A stretch of DNA of 64,000 nt from Cheilinus undulatus. Lineage: Eukaryota > Chordata > Actinopteri > Labriformes > Labridae. A program made the translations under genes and the position numbers. The stretch is taken from contig NC_054875.1 in NCBI RefSeq assembly GCF_018320785.1, positions 28,897,157-28,961,156 of the forward strand, given 5' to 3'. Positions 25,057-36,800 of the stretch are shown piece by piece. The notes under the pieces were generated by a model. It was not told the origin of the DNA and made no database searches. It was given only the letters and a program-made list of their open reading frames with translations. The number at the start of each line of letters is the position of its first letter. The first letter of the stretch is position 1.

Positions 25057-26501
25057 CACATATATATATATATAAAGTGCTCAAAAATGGCATTTTGAAA
25101 TTGCACCAACTAAAAGTTGTTTTCTTTCCATCAAGAATCATAAAAAAGGGAAAAAAAAAACCTCTTTCTAATGAACTTTTAGTTGAATAAGATAAACTTT
25201 TATTGATCCCCTATTGTGGGAAATGTGGTTATTACAACAGCTCAATGGTAAATGACAAAGTAATCAGCAGTATTTTACAGAGACAAAGGGGGAGAATGTG
25301 CCTACTTTATTTTGATTCCGGATAACAAAAAAATAGCAATAATGATAATACTATTTACATGTTTACACCTGTACACCTTTGCATGTGGAAGAACCACAGT
25401 GCGTATGATAATAATGTGAAGGGAATACATTTCAAGGTACAGATACACATTTGAAAACTGCACACTTGGCTGTTACTTCTTTGGGAATGTGGGAGTATAT
25501 ACATACACATCCTTAGTTGTAAAAACGTCATCATTACTGCTTTAACAGCTATTGGAGCTACAGATGGGTGACGATTTAATACTTTCTTTTTTTCTACAGT
25601 TTAGTATCATATAGTTTTTATTCCACATTCAGGTCTAGATGTATAAGTTCTGGACAGGAATTTGTGTCATAACATTCCTACTACTGAAACCCTAAATGTG
25701 GGGATGTCTAAAAATGAAATGATGCTCCATAATGGGTACATTTATGAACATTACATAACAAAAGACTAATGAGAGCACTATTAGCTTTCAATTCCAACGT
25801 AATTTTCAACAGCTAAAGTTCCATGAACATCATAAAAACACATAATATGCAGCCATTAAATATCATTGAGCTTTGTTCAGTTACTTTTTGTCTTCTGTAG
25901 TAAAGTTTTGGTTGTTTGGGCTTCTATAAATGTAAAGATGTCTCATGTGGTTTTATGTCTTTTCAACTGAACCTTAAACGCGCTCCCTGAAAGAAGAGCA
26001 GTGGACGTACGTTTTCATGCGCAGGTAGGATACTAAATAAGTAATGGACATAAACCCTTATCTCTTAAAGCTTTTGTCACTCTGGATTCAATCCTTGAAA
26101 AAACTGTAGTAGTAATTTTTGTCTCAATGCATGTGTGTTACGGACAACAAGTACAAATACATTTGTTTTCCACCTGGCTGTAGCTTTGTGTGTAATGTCT
26201 GTAATGTAAAGTAAGGAGGAAGTGCGGATTACCAAAGCTAAAATTACAGTTAAAACCAAAACTCTTATCGAGCTTACTTCAAAGTAAAAAAAAACAGCCT
26301 TCAAAAATATAAAAAGATATTGACACCGTATTACAGGCACGCTGTTTTAGTCTATTTCAGTGGTATTTTTTAGCTCGTTACCTCGCTGCAAGTGACCTCA
26401 GGAGCTTCTCTTTCAATCAACTCCAGCGCGCTCGCGGACATGAGCAGCCAGGTGAGGAGCAATGACAGCGGCGATGGAGGGACAGAAGCACGAGAAGTCA
26501 T
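14445..26501 (-). CDS. il17rc: Interleukin-17 receptor C-type receptor (complete)
   Basis: Sixteen coding exons join in phase on the minus strand: 26382-26501, 23140-23167, 22910-23044, 22547-22747, 22343-22449, 20055-20166, 19938-19979, 19656-19792, 19519-19581, 19373-19430, 19036-19268, 18345-18392, 18177-18228, 17255-17350, 17145-17183 and 14445-15253 (about 759 residues; human IL17RC is about 790). Exon 1 encodes a signal peptide (LSLLLTWLLMSASALELIE). The ectodomain follows, opening VTCSEGLTDCSVSS, with paired cysteines and N-glycosylation sites. Exon 14 carries one membrane span (LPLLISILLICVAILGAYFI). The last exon encodes a SEFIR domain from HVVLLYPSDDD through VSLDLWSQTELG and GPVPWLHSR. 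SEFIR domains recruit ACT1 in IL-17 signalling. IL17RC rather than RE is supported by the DLWSQTEL...GPVPW block and by lying next to creld1 in the same orientation as in mammals. A longer upstream in-frame ATG (26555) exists, but 26501 places the signal peptide at the N-terminus. Confidence 0.9.
15722..16240. repeat. Dispersed repeat with a TAGCTA-rich tail, copy 1
   Basis: Starting AGAACAGAAATGCATGCTAA, this stretch matches 40416 onward (AGAACAGAAATACATGCCAG), including the shared words TTCTAAATAAAATTGGA and ACCAAAAGTT and, later, ATTACAAAAC. It runs into a cluster of AGCTA/TAGCT words (15960-16200) that the second copy shows only weakly. No coding potential or clear ends are visible. The family is unknown to me. 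Confidence 0.5.
16427..16993 (-). mobile_element. TTAA-flanked short DNA element, copy A (567 bp), in il17rc
   Basis: Left end CCTGGTACGCCAGAT and right end ATCCATCTGCTTTGCGAGG are imperfect inverted repeats, also carried by copies B and C. The flanks are TTCA and TTAG, decayed forms of TTAA. On the minus strand 16829-16695 encodes a short frame starting MVEEISVDAAKAQVLSELD and continuing SLKEEQRTALSCFL, seen again in copy C. The strand given is that of this frame. The copy lies in the intron between the last two coding exons of il17rc. The TTAA target and CC...GG ends suggest a piggyBac- or Kolobok-type non-autonomous element. Confidence 0.75.
17408..17600 (+). mobile_element. tRNA-derived SINE
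   Basis: The head holds RNA polymerase III promoter boxes: A box TGGCCTAGTGG at 17419-17429 and B box GGTTCGAATC at 17463-17472, with tRNA-like spacing. A short unique body and an A-rich tail ending in about 12 A follow. The flanks TTTCGGACTT (17398-17407) and TTTCGAACTT (17601-17610) form a 10-bp target duplication with one mismatch. It lies in an il17rc intron next to copy B of the TTAA element. Confidence 0.85.
17638..18071 (-). mobile_element. TTAA-flanked short DNA element, copy B (434 bp, internally deleted)
   Basis: The ends CCTGACATGCCAGATGGAT and ATCCATCTGCTTTGCAAGG match copies A and C; the flanks are CTAA and TTAC. It aligns collinearly with copy A but lacks about 133 bp that in A and C hold most of the short ORF. 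It lies in the intron between coding exons 13 and 14 of il17rc, in the same orientation as copy A. Confidence 0.75.
20303..20355. repeat. Short teleost LINE-tail-like fragment
   Basis: AACTTTATTATCCCTGAGGG followed by GCAATTC resembles the common teleost motif 'CTTTATTGATCCCC...GGGGAAATTC' found at LINE 3' ends. A related fragment is at 25190-25245. It is too short to classify. Confidence 0.4.
20781..21347 (+). mobile_element. TTAA-flanked short DNA element, copy C (567 bp), with helicase-like ORF
   Basis: The best preserved copy. It is flanked by intact TTAA on both sides (20777-20780 and 21348-21351), starts CCTTGCATAGCAGATGGAT, ends ATCCATCTGGCATGCCAGG, and is the same length as copy A but in reverse orientation. 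The frame 20967-21113 reads MAEEISVDAAKAPVLSEHDG, then ISSLKEEQRTAVSCFL and a stop soon after. The LKEEQ..A...FL block resembles the segment just before Walker A in RecQ-like helicases; no Walker A motif follows. It lies between exons 5 and 6 of il17rc. Confidence 0.8.
23168..26381. other. il17rc first intron; AT-rich, no gene seen
   Basis: This 3.2-kb intron separates the signal-peptide exon from exon 2. It is AT-rich and holds a (TA)n tract at 25014-25072 and a LINE-tail-like fragment near 25190-25245 (ACTTTTATTGATCCCCTATT). No splice-framed coding segment or RNA gene is apparent. Confidence 0.6.
25014..25072. repeat. (TA)n microsatellite
   Basis: An almost pure TA dinucleotide run broken by TATG and ACAC units, inside il17rc intron 1. 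It is likely length-polymorphic and prone to sequencing error. Confidence 0.9.
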
Positions 26502-26794
26502 GTCTCTGAGCAGCTCTGAGCCTATAACAGGCAGACCCTGACTCCCCTCATCCACAACAGCAAAGGCCTTTCACCCCGAGGTCCACCCAGAAGAAGGAAA
26601 GCATGGCCGTAAAAATATCTCCGTCCAGCCAGCGCTCATGGCTCCTGTCAACCTAGCTAAGAGTGGTAATGCTCCCAGGTTTTGTGACGCACGTTCTTCC
26701 TTCTGATTAACAGTGCCGGAGAGGGCGTGACGAAGCGTGACACCTGCTCAGGTAGGGATTGAAAAAAAAAAAAACCACTGTCAACACAATTCTG

Positions 26795-27119
26795 TACGGA
26801 AGAGTATTAGGGCCACTGAAAAAAAATAATTTGAGACTTTTTTTTTCAATTGTGAGATTAAAGTCAGAATTCTGAGAAAAAAGTCAGAATTCTGAGATTA
26901 AAGTCAGAATTCTGAAAAAAAGTCAGAATTCTGAGTTTAAAGTCAGAATTCTGAGATTAAAGTCAGAATTCTGAGAAAAAAACATTTGAGACTTTTTTTC
27001 ATTTGAAGAATAAAGTCAGAATTCTGACTTTTTTCTCAGAATTCTGACTTTTTTCTCACAAGTGAAAAAAAATTTTCGTCTCAAATTTTTTTTTTCAGTG
27101 GCCCCAATACTCTTCCGTA
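26795..27119. mobile_element. Foldback/hAT-like short element with internal palindromic tandem repeats
   Basis: The ends are near-perfect inverted repeats: TACGGAAGAGTATTAGGGCC at left, and the right end reads TACGGAAGAGTATTGGGGCC in reverse. The flanks CAATTCTG (26787-26794) and AAATTCTG (27120-27127) form an 8-bp duplication with one mismatch, as expected for hAT insertion. The interior repeats AAGTCAGAATTCTGAGA-like units; the core TCAGAATTCTGA is itself a perfect palindrome. It sits about 0.3 kb upstream of the il17rc start codon. Confidence 0.75.
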
Positions 27120-27127
27120 AAATTCTG

Positions 27128-30100
27128 TTAGCTTTTGCAATTCCCCGGAATTCTACGGAAGCCCTAAGCTAATTTTGCTGAGTAAATTCAGGTTTCCCCT
27201 GAGCTCTAGACTTGGGATAACAACGCTTTTTTGTGATACAAGTTTAACTTCTAGAAATCGTGAGAAAAAGACTAAAAATGATTTGTTAACACAAGAAAGT
27301 CTAGGATGGTTAGTAAAATAAAATGTAGGCATGTTATACATGGCATAAAAATAAGAGGTGCACTTCATCACGTTTTAGTATTCATGACATCTTAAGGCTA
27401 ATTTGTCTTTTACATTCACAGATAAAGGCAGAGCCTTCTGTCTTTAGTCTGTGTTCCTTTCATCCACATTTCTGCACACTTCCAGGACCAAATGTTGCAG
27501 TGCCAACCAGCATTGTAGAAGCAGCGTTGAATAGTGTGCCAGATGGCAGCAAAGAAATGGAGGTCTGTGTGAGACTGTGACTCGTTTAACATTCATTCCA
27601 ATGTAAAGGACATGAGCATGTAAATGGATGAAGACAGTTACATTTTCTCAAACATACACTCAGGCGCATATGTTTAAGGCATACAGGGCGCTAAGAATTC
27701 ATCACAGGTCCAGATGTGCCACAACCCAGAGCTAAAGAGGGGTGAAGTGTGGCCAGAGCCAAGCTTGACACATGTTGACACACGTGTGTTACTCAGCAGT
27801 CAAGGTCAAGTTTGACAGCATCTCTTTTGTAGGGGCCTTTTCACGCCTGGTGATAAGCCGAGAGATTGCCACCCCTTGAGATATCCACAGCACAGCTAGT
27901 GGCTCATAGCAACCCTACTACCCCCCTGGCTGTTACTCTGGGCCAGAGGTTCTCAAAATTTTCTGTCCGCAACCCCCAAATAAAGGTACCGGTGACTGGG
28001 GGCCCCAACTGTACCTGAGGGTGGTTGAAGTATAGTTGAACACAGCCGTGCAAATTCAAGAACTGTCATGTGCGGACTTATATTCTTGGCTACATTCTTA
28101 CATTTCAAGCTGCAAAAGCTTAACCTCCTCCACCTCAGCCTCCTCCTTATAGCATAAAGCTGTTTCACCCTCATATTCACATTCATGCTGAAATGGATTA
28201 ATTGCTTTTGAACTAATTCTATTCTTGGAAAGTTAAAGCACGCCGCTTGACTAACCCAGGGAGCGTCTTTTGAGTGGAACTGTCTCCTGCAAGTACAACT
28301 GTATATTCATTTTGCAAGAAAATGATGAACTGTATGAAAAGATTGTTCCTGATTAGAATAATTGTATGCATATATTTTTATAAAAAATTGTAAAATATAC
28401 AATTTGAAATCATTTAAAAACATTCTGGGGTTTTGGGAAGACATCCCATGCCCCTGGTAATATACAAAGACATCCAGAGCACAACCTGGGTTGTGTCATT
28501 CTCTTTCCTGCCCAGTGGTGCCCTCGTGCAGCTTACTTGCCACAGCTACGCCTTACTTTAGCCTCAATTTTTGGCCGAAACATGCCCTAAAGTTCTGCAC
28601 AGTACTGTTTGTATCTATTCTTATTTGTAAAGGAAGAATAAATAAGCATTGATGATTATTATGGCATTCAGATCACAATATTAACATTAGCTAGTTTATA
28701 ATGTCAGTGTACAGTAGAAATCCTTGGTAACACTGAAGAAGCCCAGGTGTAAATGTGGTAGCTGAGGCTGTTTTCTACCCATTGTTTTTTGTATTCTTTA
28801 TTATCACAAACTCCTGTCCAGTTGAAGCTTAAGCACCATTGAGACTTTTTGAATTGCAGCTCCTGTGAGTTTTAGCTGGTTATTAAACAGAAATTCACAC
28901 TGATGCATCTCTATGAGCTACAAAATCACATGAAGAGTAGCTATTTCCACCTGTTATAGTTAGGCTACTTTTAAACATGAAAAGCAGCAGAATGACAATA
29001 TAAGTTAACACTATTTTACACTATATAAGCCAAAATCATTATAGTAATATGATCAGATAGTTAATATAAACATAACCTAAAAGTTCCCCACAGGAGCTTT
29101 AAAACAGTGTCCAGGCTAGAGTGTTTTCAGCTACAGAGCTAAAATTTAATTATTAACATTTCTCTAAGAAAGTAGGTCAGCTAAGCCACTGGTTTGGATG
29201 ATTATTTCTTTCCTTGTTTATCAGGCTGTATGTTTTGAAGGCCAAACACCTGTGTGAACTTTGTGCTTAAGCTTTAACAAACAATATATTGTATCTCACA
29301 TGCATTATGCTGATGGTAGCCCAGCCGCCCAGATATGTACCCTTAAACTTTGTGGTGCAGGGGACTTTTTCTGATATGTAACTGAACCTATTAACTTCTC
29401 TTACATTAAAACTAATACCATAGATGACTGTACATGTATTATAATAATTTTCCCATTAACATGTTTTAGCATAGTGCAATTATTTTTTGAAGTGTAGGCA
29501 AATACCTCATGTCTAGACCCTGTAGTTTACTGTATTGTCTGTAATGTTTAACTGTTGCTCTATTCTGGGTACATCACAACTGCTGCATACCAGTAACTTT
29601 CTGGGAAATCAAAAGTCAAAGATATGGATCTACCTGTTGCTCAGATTTTCAGATTTTTGAGTAAAATTTGTCAATATTACTTGTCTGTTATGCCCTCCTC
29701 TTAAATTTTCATCTTAAAGTTGATTTTGAGCTTGGTAAATGAATACAAATTAATAAAAATAAGAGCAAGTTACTTTCTTGAGACACCAGGCTGAACTTGA
29801 TGTTCTGCCAGTAGGACTGTGTATCAGATATACCCAACAGAAGAAGGATTTACTTCCTTATTAATCCTGTCAAGCAGGTAAGTCACTCAGCCTGAAAAAG
29901 CTGAATTCCTGTCAGCATTCTGGTTTTATGGTGATACTTATCCAAACAAACAGGCTGAACACAACGCATGAGGCCTATCTTAAAACATTCTTCACTGTAG
30001 AAAAGGGTTGCCTTTAACACTCATCGAATGTGCATTCTTAGTCAATAAAGCATTGTGTAATTTCGAATTGAAAAAAAAATAAAATACTGACACTGTCAGG

Positions 30101-30831
30101 CTGATATTTTGGTGTTCACAAAAGCAGGATGAAAAAAAATCATTCAAGATTAATCTGACAGAGCATTTTTTATTCAATGTGCAATCACATGTTTGCTGGA
30201 TAAAAAGCACTGTACACATGGGGAGAAAAAACACAAACTTCATTAATCTTTTTTTGTTTTTTAAGAGGTAGTTTGTGTACAAATATTTAATACTATATGT
30301 AAAGACAGCCATCTTCACAGAATTCAATAGAAGCAGTCGACCTGTTATGGTTCAAAGTCTAATGGGATAAATATGTAAAGCATCTAAGAGCACCACCACA
30401 AGGATTAACTGTCAGCAGTCTTCAATAAGAGTCATTTCCTCTTTTCACCTGTCACGCTTTCACTCTGAAAAGCTTCAGTGTCTGTTACGAAACGCAAATT
30501 TTTTCACAGTAAACAGTAGTGACAGTGTGCCACCTGTGCCTACAAACAGTAAACACTCTCATGAAGAAATTGAGATTAAACTGCAACCAGACGTAGACAG
30601 CAGCAAAGTCACAGAGATAAGACCGATGGTTTCAGTCAGGAAGGCCACACACAGAGCTTCACTTTAAGGCTAAAAGCGTGACATATTGCGTAATGTTTCT
30701 CTTTCACATTTCAAAATTAAGCTTCCAAGTAATGAAAAGCTGTTTTGAGTCATTTGGTGCTCAAATGTAACACTAGCTCCTGCGTCTCATGTTTCCAGAA
30801 AAACAAGTCTCTCCCCGTCAGAAACTTGAGC
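27128..30831. other. Spacer between il17re 3' end and il17rc 5' end; no gene seen
   Basis: About 3.7 kb holds no splice-framed exon in either direction. Near 27948-28020, AGAGGTTCTCAAAATTTTCT and the following GCAACCCCC resemble hAT-type repeat ends common in fish, but no partner end was found. The part next to 30831 is probably the il17re 3' untranslated region. Confidence 0.5.
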
Positions 30832-33800
30832 TCAAAGTGTCTCTGCTCCCCATGGAGACACGTTGAGCGGCTCATGCTCTTGTACACTCCCCTGCCTTGC
30901 TGTGTTAGCTGCCAGTGGCAACCTGAGCCCACTCTGCGTCTTACCTGAGTTCATTTTTAGCGACGATGTGACACTCAACCCCTGCAATTTCTTTCCACGC
31001 GTCTGAGGCAGCAGTGTTTGAAGTCTCTTGGCTAGCCGCCGTGCCAGCCATACTGACAGCACTTTAGAAAGGAGTCTGGGCCAGCAGTGCCACCTGAATT
31101 TACCTGTTTTTGTCTGTTGTCTTATCCCTCCAAGCACTTGTATCAAACCCCTGAAATCTGAAGGTAAACAGTAGTGAGGGATTTCTTTGAGGGCTTTTGG
31201 GATGTCCCTGTTGCGACAGAGTCCTTGGAAGTAGACAAGGGCCACTCCTTGACCTTTGTTACCCTGCAGTACCCCCTCCAGGCGGGCTAGAGCAGCCAAA
31301 AACACAGGCATTATCACTGACGAGGACTCCTTTGGGGAGTTGCAGTCTACATCATCACACAAGTTAACACAATCTTTTTCTGCAATAGCTTTCTCAATTT
31401 TAGATTTCCCCTGTCTTCTTCCATTTGGTTTACAATCCTCTTGAAAAAGCTTCACTACTGCTCCCTTTTTTCCCTCATTCTTTCCCACATTTGCCTTCTT
31501 CTCCCTCCATGTCTCATAGGTCTTCTTTGCTCCAGGGCTCCAAATAATCAGTACTTTTCCTTGTGCTTTGAGCACATTTTCCCACTGCCCATACAACCAG
31601 GGAAGTGGGCCGAGATCTGTCACTCCAGTTCCAGACCCAGACCCAGCCTGTGTTTGAGAGCTCTGGGCCCACAGGGCCATGTGAACTGTGGCACTCAGGT
31701 CCCTCTGCAGGATCGAGGCTAATGCACACACAGAAGAGACATGTGCTGAGTGCTCTGATGAGCAGACCAGTAACACTGGCTTCTGGATGGAGAGCCAACC
31801 TGGAAAATGGGAAACACAAAGAAGGAGAAAAATATTGGAAAATTCACTCAGAGTGCTTTCACACCTAACCTGTTGAGTTCTATTAAATCAAAATTCAGTC
31901 CAATTTTGAGTTTGTGTGGTTCATGATGAAAGTAGAGATTGTAAATATATTCAATTAAGATGATCTGGTATAAACTACGGCCTAAAGTACATGATATCTT
32001 TGTTAAATAAAGCCGGTGGAAAACACCTCAAGAAATATCTATCAATCTATCTGTTTCTTTGACTGTCAAATGAATATATTAATTTACAGGATTTATATAC
32101 ATATTTATCTTGTGAGTTCGCTATAATTTATATCAAAGAGAATAACTGTCATTTTTATTGCTAAAATGCAAGAAAGTAGATTCTGCTTGTGTTTCACTGA
32201 TGAAATCTCATTTATTTTTTTGTCTTAGTGATTTTTATTATTGGAACTTACATGAATATGGCTTACTCAGTATGAAATGATTAATCAAAATTGATTTAAT
32301 GTGATAATTTGTGCATTTTATTTTATTCCCCATCTACTTGTTTTGCCCTACATGGCGGATCTGCCTCTGGCAATGTGGCAGCGACACTTAAGCAGTCCAG
32401 CCAGTCAGTAAGGTGTCTATTTATATTATGTCTATGCTTATAAATGCCCTTTGTGAACACAGATCAAATTTCATGTAATTATGCCGCAATGTAACAAATC
32501 AGTCCTTAAGTCGAACCAAAGAAACTGAACTACTGGTGTGAAAATGTTCGTTTGGTGAACCATAGCACAATATTGGGTTAAGAATGTGATTTTAACTTTT
32601 TTTTTTTTCATTTTCATAAAGACATGAAATTATTTGCTGTATAACTGCTATTCTTTACTTTTGGTTTACTGGAAAAAAGCAAAATATTCGTTTTCCTTAT
32701 TCGTCTCTAAACCTGTATATAATACTTTTCAACTCTGAGGTTATATAGTTATGAATAGCACTTTTTTTCTTTATAAAATGTGACTCTTCTGTCTTACAAA
32801 GACCTTATTTGAAATAGAAGTGCTAAAACAAATGGATGAGTCTGAGATGGAAAAACATCCAGAACAGCCATATATTTATTTCACTACTCTTCTCTGCTTG
32901 TTTTTGTACTTTCTGCATCTCCCTCTTCCCTATTTCTTCATCTCCTTCTTCCTGCATCTTTCTCACCACTCTCTGCAATTTCCTCTGTCCCTTTAAAATC
33001 CCAACATCACTTAGGCAGAGAGTGATTAAAAATGAACCTAGTTCTGCAGAGGTTTCTGCCCATTAAAGGGAAGTTTTTCCTTGCCAATGTAACTCTGCTT
33101 AAAGTTGCTTGGTTCTGAGTTCATGGTGGATTAATGCTGAGTTTTGAGAACAGTCTAGACCTGCTCTCTTAGTAAAGATAACTTTGGTTATAAACTGGCT
33201 GGCTGCAAATAAAGAGAAATTGATTTATTGTAATAGTATTAAAATGTATAGTTTTTTGATGATTTTAATTTGTCCATACCTGTATCAATTTTTAATTGTA
33301 TTGCAAATTGTCACTTTATCTCTCATTTGTACTGTTCTTTTATATTTGTACATTTACCATGTGCTATTCGGCTGATGCCAATTAGGTAAATTAACTGACC
33401 TCTTAAGACTATTAAATATATTATTGAACCTACCTACAGCTCCATTCTTGGTGAGACAGTGGATGATTTTTCCCAGCGACACAACAGCACACACAAATAT
33501 TAAAGCTGCAACAGCGTATAAACCCCATCTGTTGTGCATGTCTGTAAACAGGAAATGCAGGGTATCTTATCATGAGAGGAATGTGTGTCAATGCATTGTG
33601 ATGTAAACTCAAACTGTGTATGTGTCGGCACACTTTGGCTCGAGTGTGTGTCTCACTCACAATCCGGGCACAAAATTCTTCTGCCAGAAAGAGCAGGATG
33701 AGACCGCCACACCTGCAGAGAAGGAATTAAAAAGATAAGAGGAGGAAGTGTATTACACCATGTCCAGATTCACATTTTTCAGTGCTGTTATGTATGTGCT

Positions 33801-36800
33801 TCACCTGCACACAAGGCTTGTCAGCAAGGAAATGAAGAGGAACATTTGTCTCGGAAGAATACCCCTCCTGCAATGAAGGATAAGACGCATTTTCCATATT
33901 AACTCAAATTTTCCCCTTTTACTTAACTTTCTCTTTCTTTGTCAAAGTACACATAGACTTACCACTGTCACTGAGTGGACCTTGCCCAATGACGAACATC
34001 CCTTCTCGTTTAGAATACAGAGCTGAGCTGAATATGTTGCCTGAACAGAAGAAGTAATATGCAGTAACACACTCTGTCGCCCTGGTCCAATATGAACCTC
34101 CCATGAAGACTCATCTGTGAAAGAGAAGCAGAGAGGGAGTCAACAAAGACTGACACAGATATTTAGGCAGATACAAGCTAAATTAACTCTTTGTTTTCCT
34201 GCTTGACTTACCAGGCTGGAAGGGGCATGACGTATTATGGCTCCCTTGAAGAGAAAGCTGCAAAAGTCAAACACAAATATGTGACTCTGCGACTAAAATT
34301 TCACGTTGCAGTTCATGTACAAATGCCTTGTTCTCACCTGTACACACATCTGGGGGTGTTTGTCTACAGCAGATATGTTATATTTCTGTTGAGAAGAGCA
34401 GTGGGTGTTACAGAGAGCCTTTTTGCACCTTTAAATGGAAAAAACAAATACTTACCAGGTTCATTCCTTCTGTCTCCAGTGAAGTGAGGTTGAATACAGG
34501 TGTACAGAGATGCTCATGTTGCCTCCAGCAGAGGGAGGCAGAGATCTGCAGGTCACTGGCGGGACACTGAGAGCCCCATTCAAGACTGGACTTGTACACT
34601 GTGAGTTTGGAGGACTGCCAAACATCTCCAGCATCTGTAGAGGCAATGCGTATGCAGCTGTGATACTATAACCATGACTTTCAAGTTAGTTATTCTGGAG
34701 ACACAGTTTTGGTATATAATAACAGAAAATTATTGGCTTTATCAGAAAATAAGATGAACACAAACATAGCTCCTGAGAGGGGTTTAATGTGGATACAAGA
34801 CTGACTAATGCAATAACAAAGTCTCTTTTGAATCAGTGGATCAAGAGCCACCAAACACAGACAGGTCCAAGATATGGGCTACAAGTGTCATGTTCCTAGT
34901 GTCAAGCCACTCCTGAACAACATCATCAGTGTCTCATCTGGGCTACAATGAAAAAGACCTGGACTGTTGCTCAGTGGTCTAAAGTTGGTCCACAGTCCTT
35001 AATCAAGTCCAGAGTCAACGCTGTCCGTTGTCTACCAGGAGATTTTAGAGCACTGCATGCTTCAAATTGCTGAGGCATAACCCACATACTCAGCTCTGCT
35101 GTTCATCCCACAAATGCATGTTCCTTACAAATGTGGCACCATTTAAAAAGGTAATAAACAGGCTTTCCAACGGTATAAGATTTTTTGCCAAGAACCATTA
35201 TTACAACCAAGACATAATCTACCAAACAAAAAAAAAACTTTCTTTTTGTGCTAAGTTTATGTTTGTCTATCGATCTGGGATTAACTGTTCCCCTGTGTTT
35301 CCAATCTTTGTGCTAAGCTTACATTATTACACTGATTTTGAAACTTTCAGTGCTGTTATGCCCATGAAGTTCCTTTAACTTGGATGGGTTACTCTGCCTT
35401 TCAATGCACATCCCTGCATCCTAACACAGTCAAGCCAACACTGCCTGCAGTCATTAAATTCCTTTTTTATTCCTGTGAACTAACCCTTTCAAAATAGCAT
35501 AAATAACATAATTTTGTTAACAAATGCATAGGCGGTGTCTTGCTGAAAATGCCCTCCAAAAATGTCACACAACAGGATAGCTAGTACAGCTGTTTTTCAT
35601 CCTTGAGCCTTTTTGAAAGGAAATCAAGGGCTGAGGAAGACTATTGTTTGTGTAATATTCAGCAGTACACAGTGTATATGGCTGCTCACTTAAAGTAAAG
35701 CAAATAAACTCTTAAATTTGTGATCAGCTACACAGCACGAAGCTTTAAAATGTGACACATTTAAATTCAAGAGGCTTATTTTTTCCCTTAAGATGGAAAA
35801 AGCAGATGAAGGTCGCATTTAAATTGAGCTTGATTCAGAGATTCAGACCTAGGTCACTGTGGTAAAGGCTGCTCACTTCCTATGTTTCCTGTAACACCTC
35901 ATATGTAGAGCACGCTTCATCTAAATAGTAGGAGATAAAGCTACTCTGGAAGAACATAACAAACTACACTGCATGATCCTAGACTGCATGAGCCATCATT
36001 GCAACAACGTTGAGAGACTATGGTGGAGTTTGATGTCAAAGAGGGCAAACCAAGATGATAATGACACCACAAAGACTCCATTCAGCGAGAGAAAGGAAGC
36101 ATTTGGTTTGTATGATTAAGTTTTGAGACAGATAATCTCACTTGTCACAAAAAGGGTCAAATAAAGAAAAAAACATCCTTAACACTCACCTGCCAGACTT
36201 TTATTCTGGAATGGGCACTTACGCGATCGTTCAGCATCACTTATATGTCTGTAATATACCTGCACAGGTGTGGAAAAAGTGACTGATAAAAACAATAAAT
36301 CTAAATGAATATCAAAATGAACCGTTGTTAAAGTACCTCCACACAGACACAGGGGAGTATGTAAGGGATGTTAAGAAGAGCTGATTGAGACTGACATGGA
36401 TCAATCTGAAAGAAAAAAAAAAGACATGAGAAAAACAACCTTGTTTCCTTGGTTTAGAACATACAGAAAGAGGTATGGATGTGAGAATCATACTTACAAC
36501 AATTTTAGGGGGTCCAGAGCATAACATTTTATCTTTTGAGAAACACCATCTAGCATTAACTTTGTGCCCAGGCTCCACGGTGACATTGATGGATTTGGAC
36601 GACTCATTCACAGACAATTCAAAGTTTGGTACTGGATCTAAGTCAAATGCATACACAAAAAAGGATTTAATACACACCTCTTAACAGGTCAAAACATGCA
36701 GAGGAATGGTGCATTAACGGAAGAATGAGAATCCATTATGAAACACTGACAAGAGAAAGACATAAATCCTTTTACTTTCATTTTAACCTCTTATGGGCTT

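Noticed and set aside
26502-26555. Upstream in-frame ATG for il17rc (adds MDEGSQGLPVIGSELLRD)
   Set aside because: It would put a polar stretch before the signal peptide. The ATG at 26501 begins a standard signal sequence and is preferred.
32836-33066. 76-codon plus-strand frame rich in S, F, C
   Set aside because: It is a pyrimidine-rich intron segment running into a common teleost repeat; no start or splice support.
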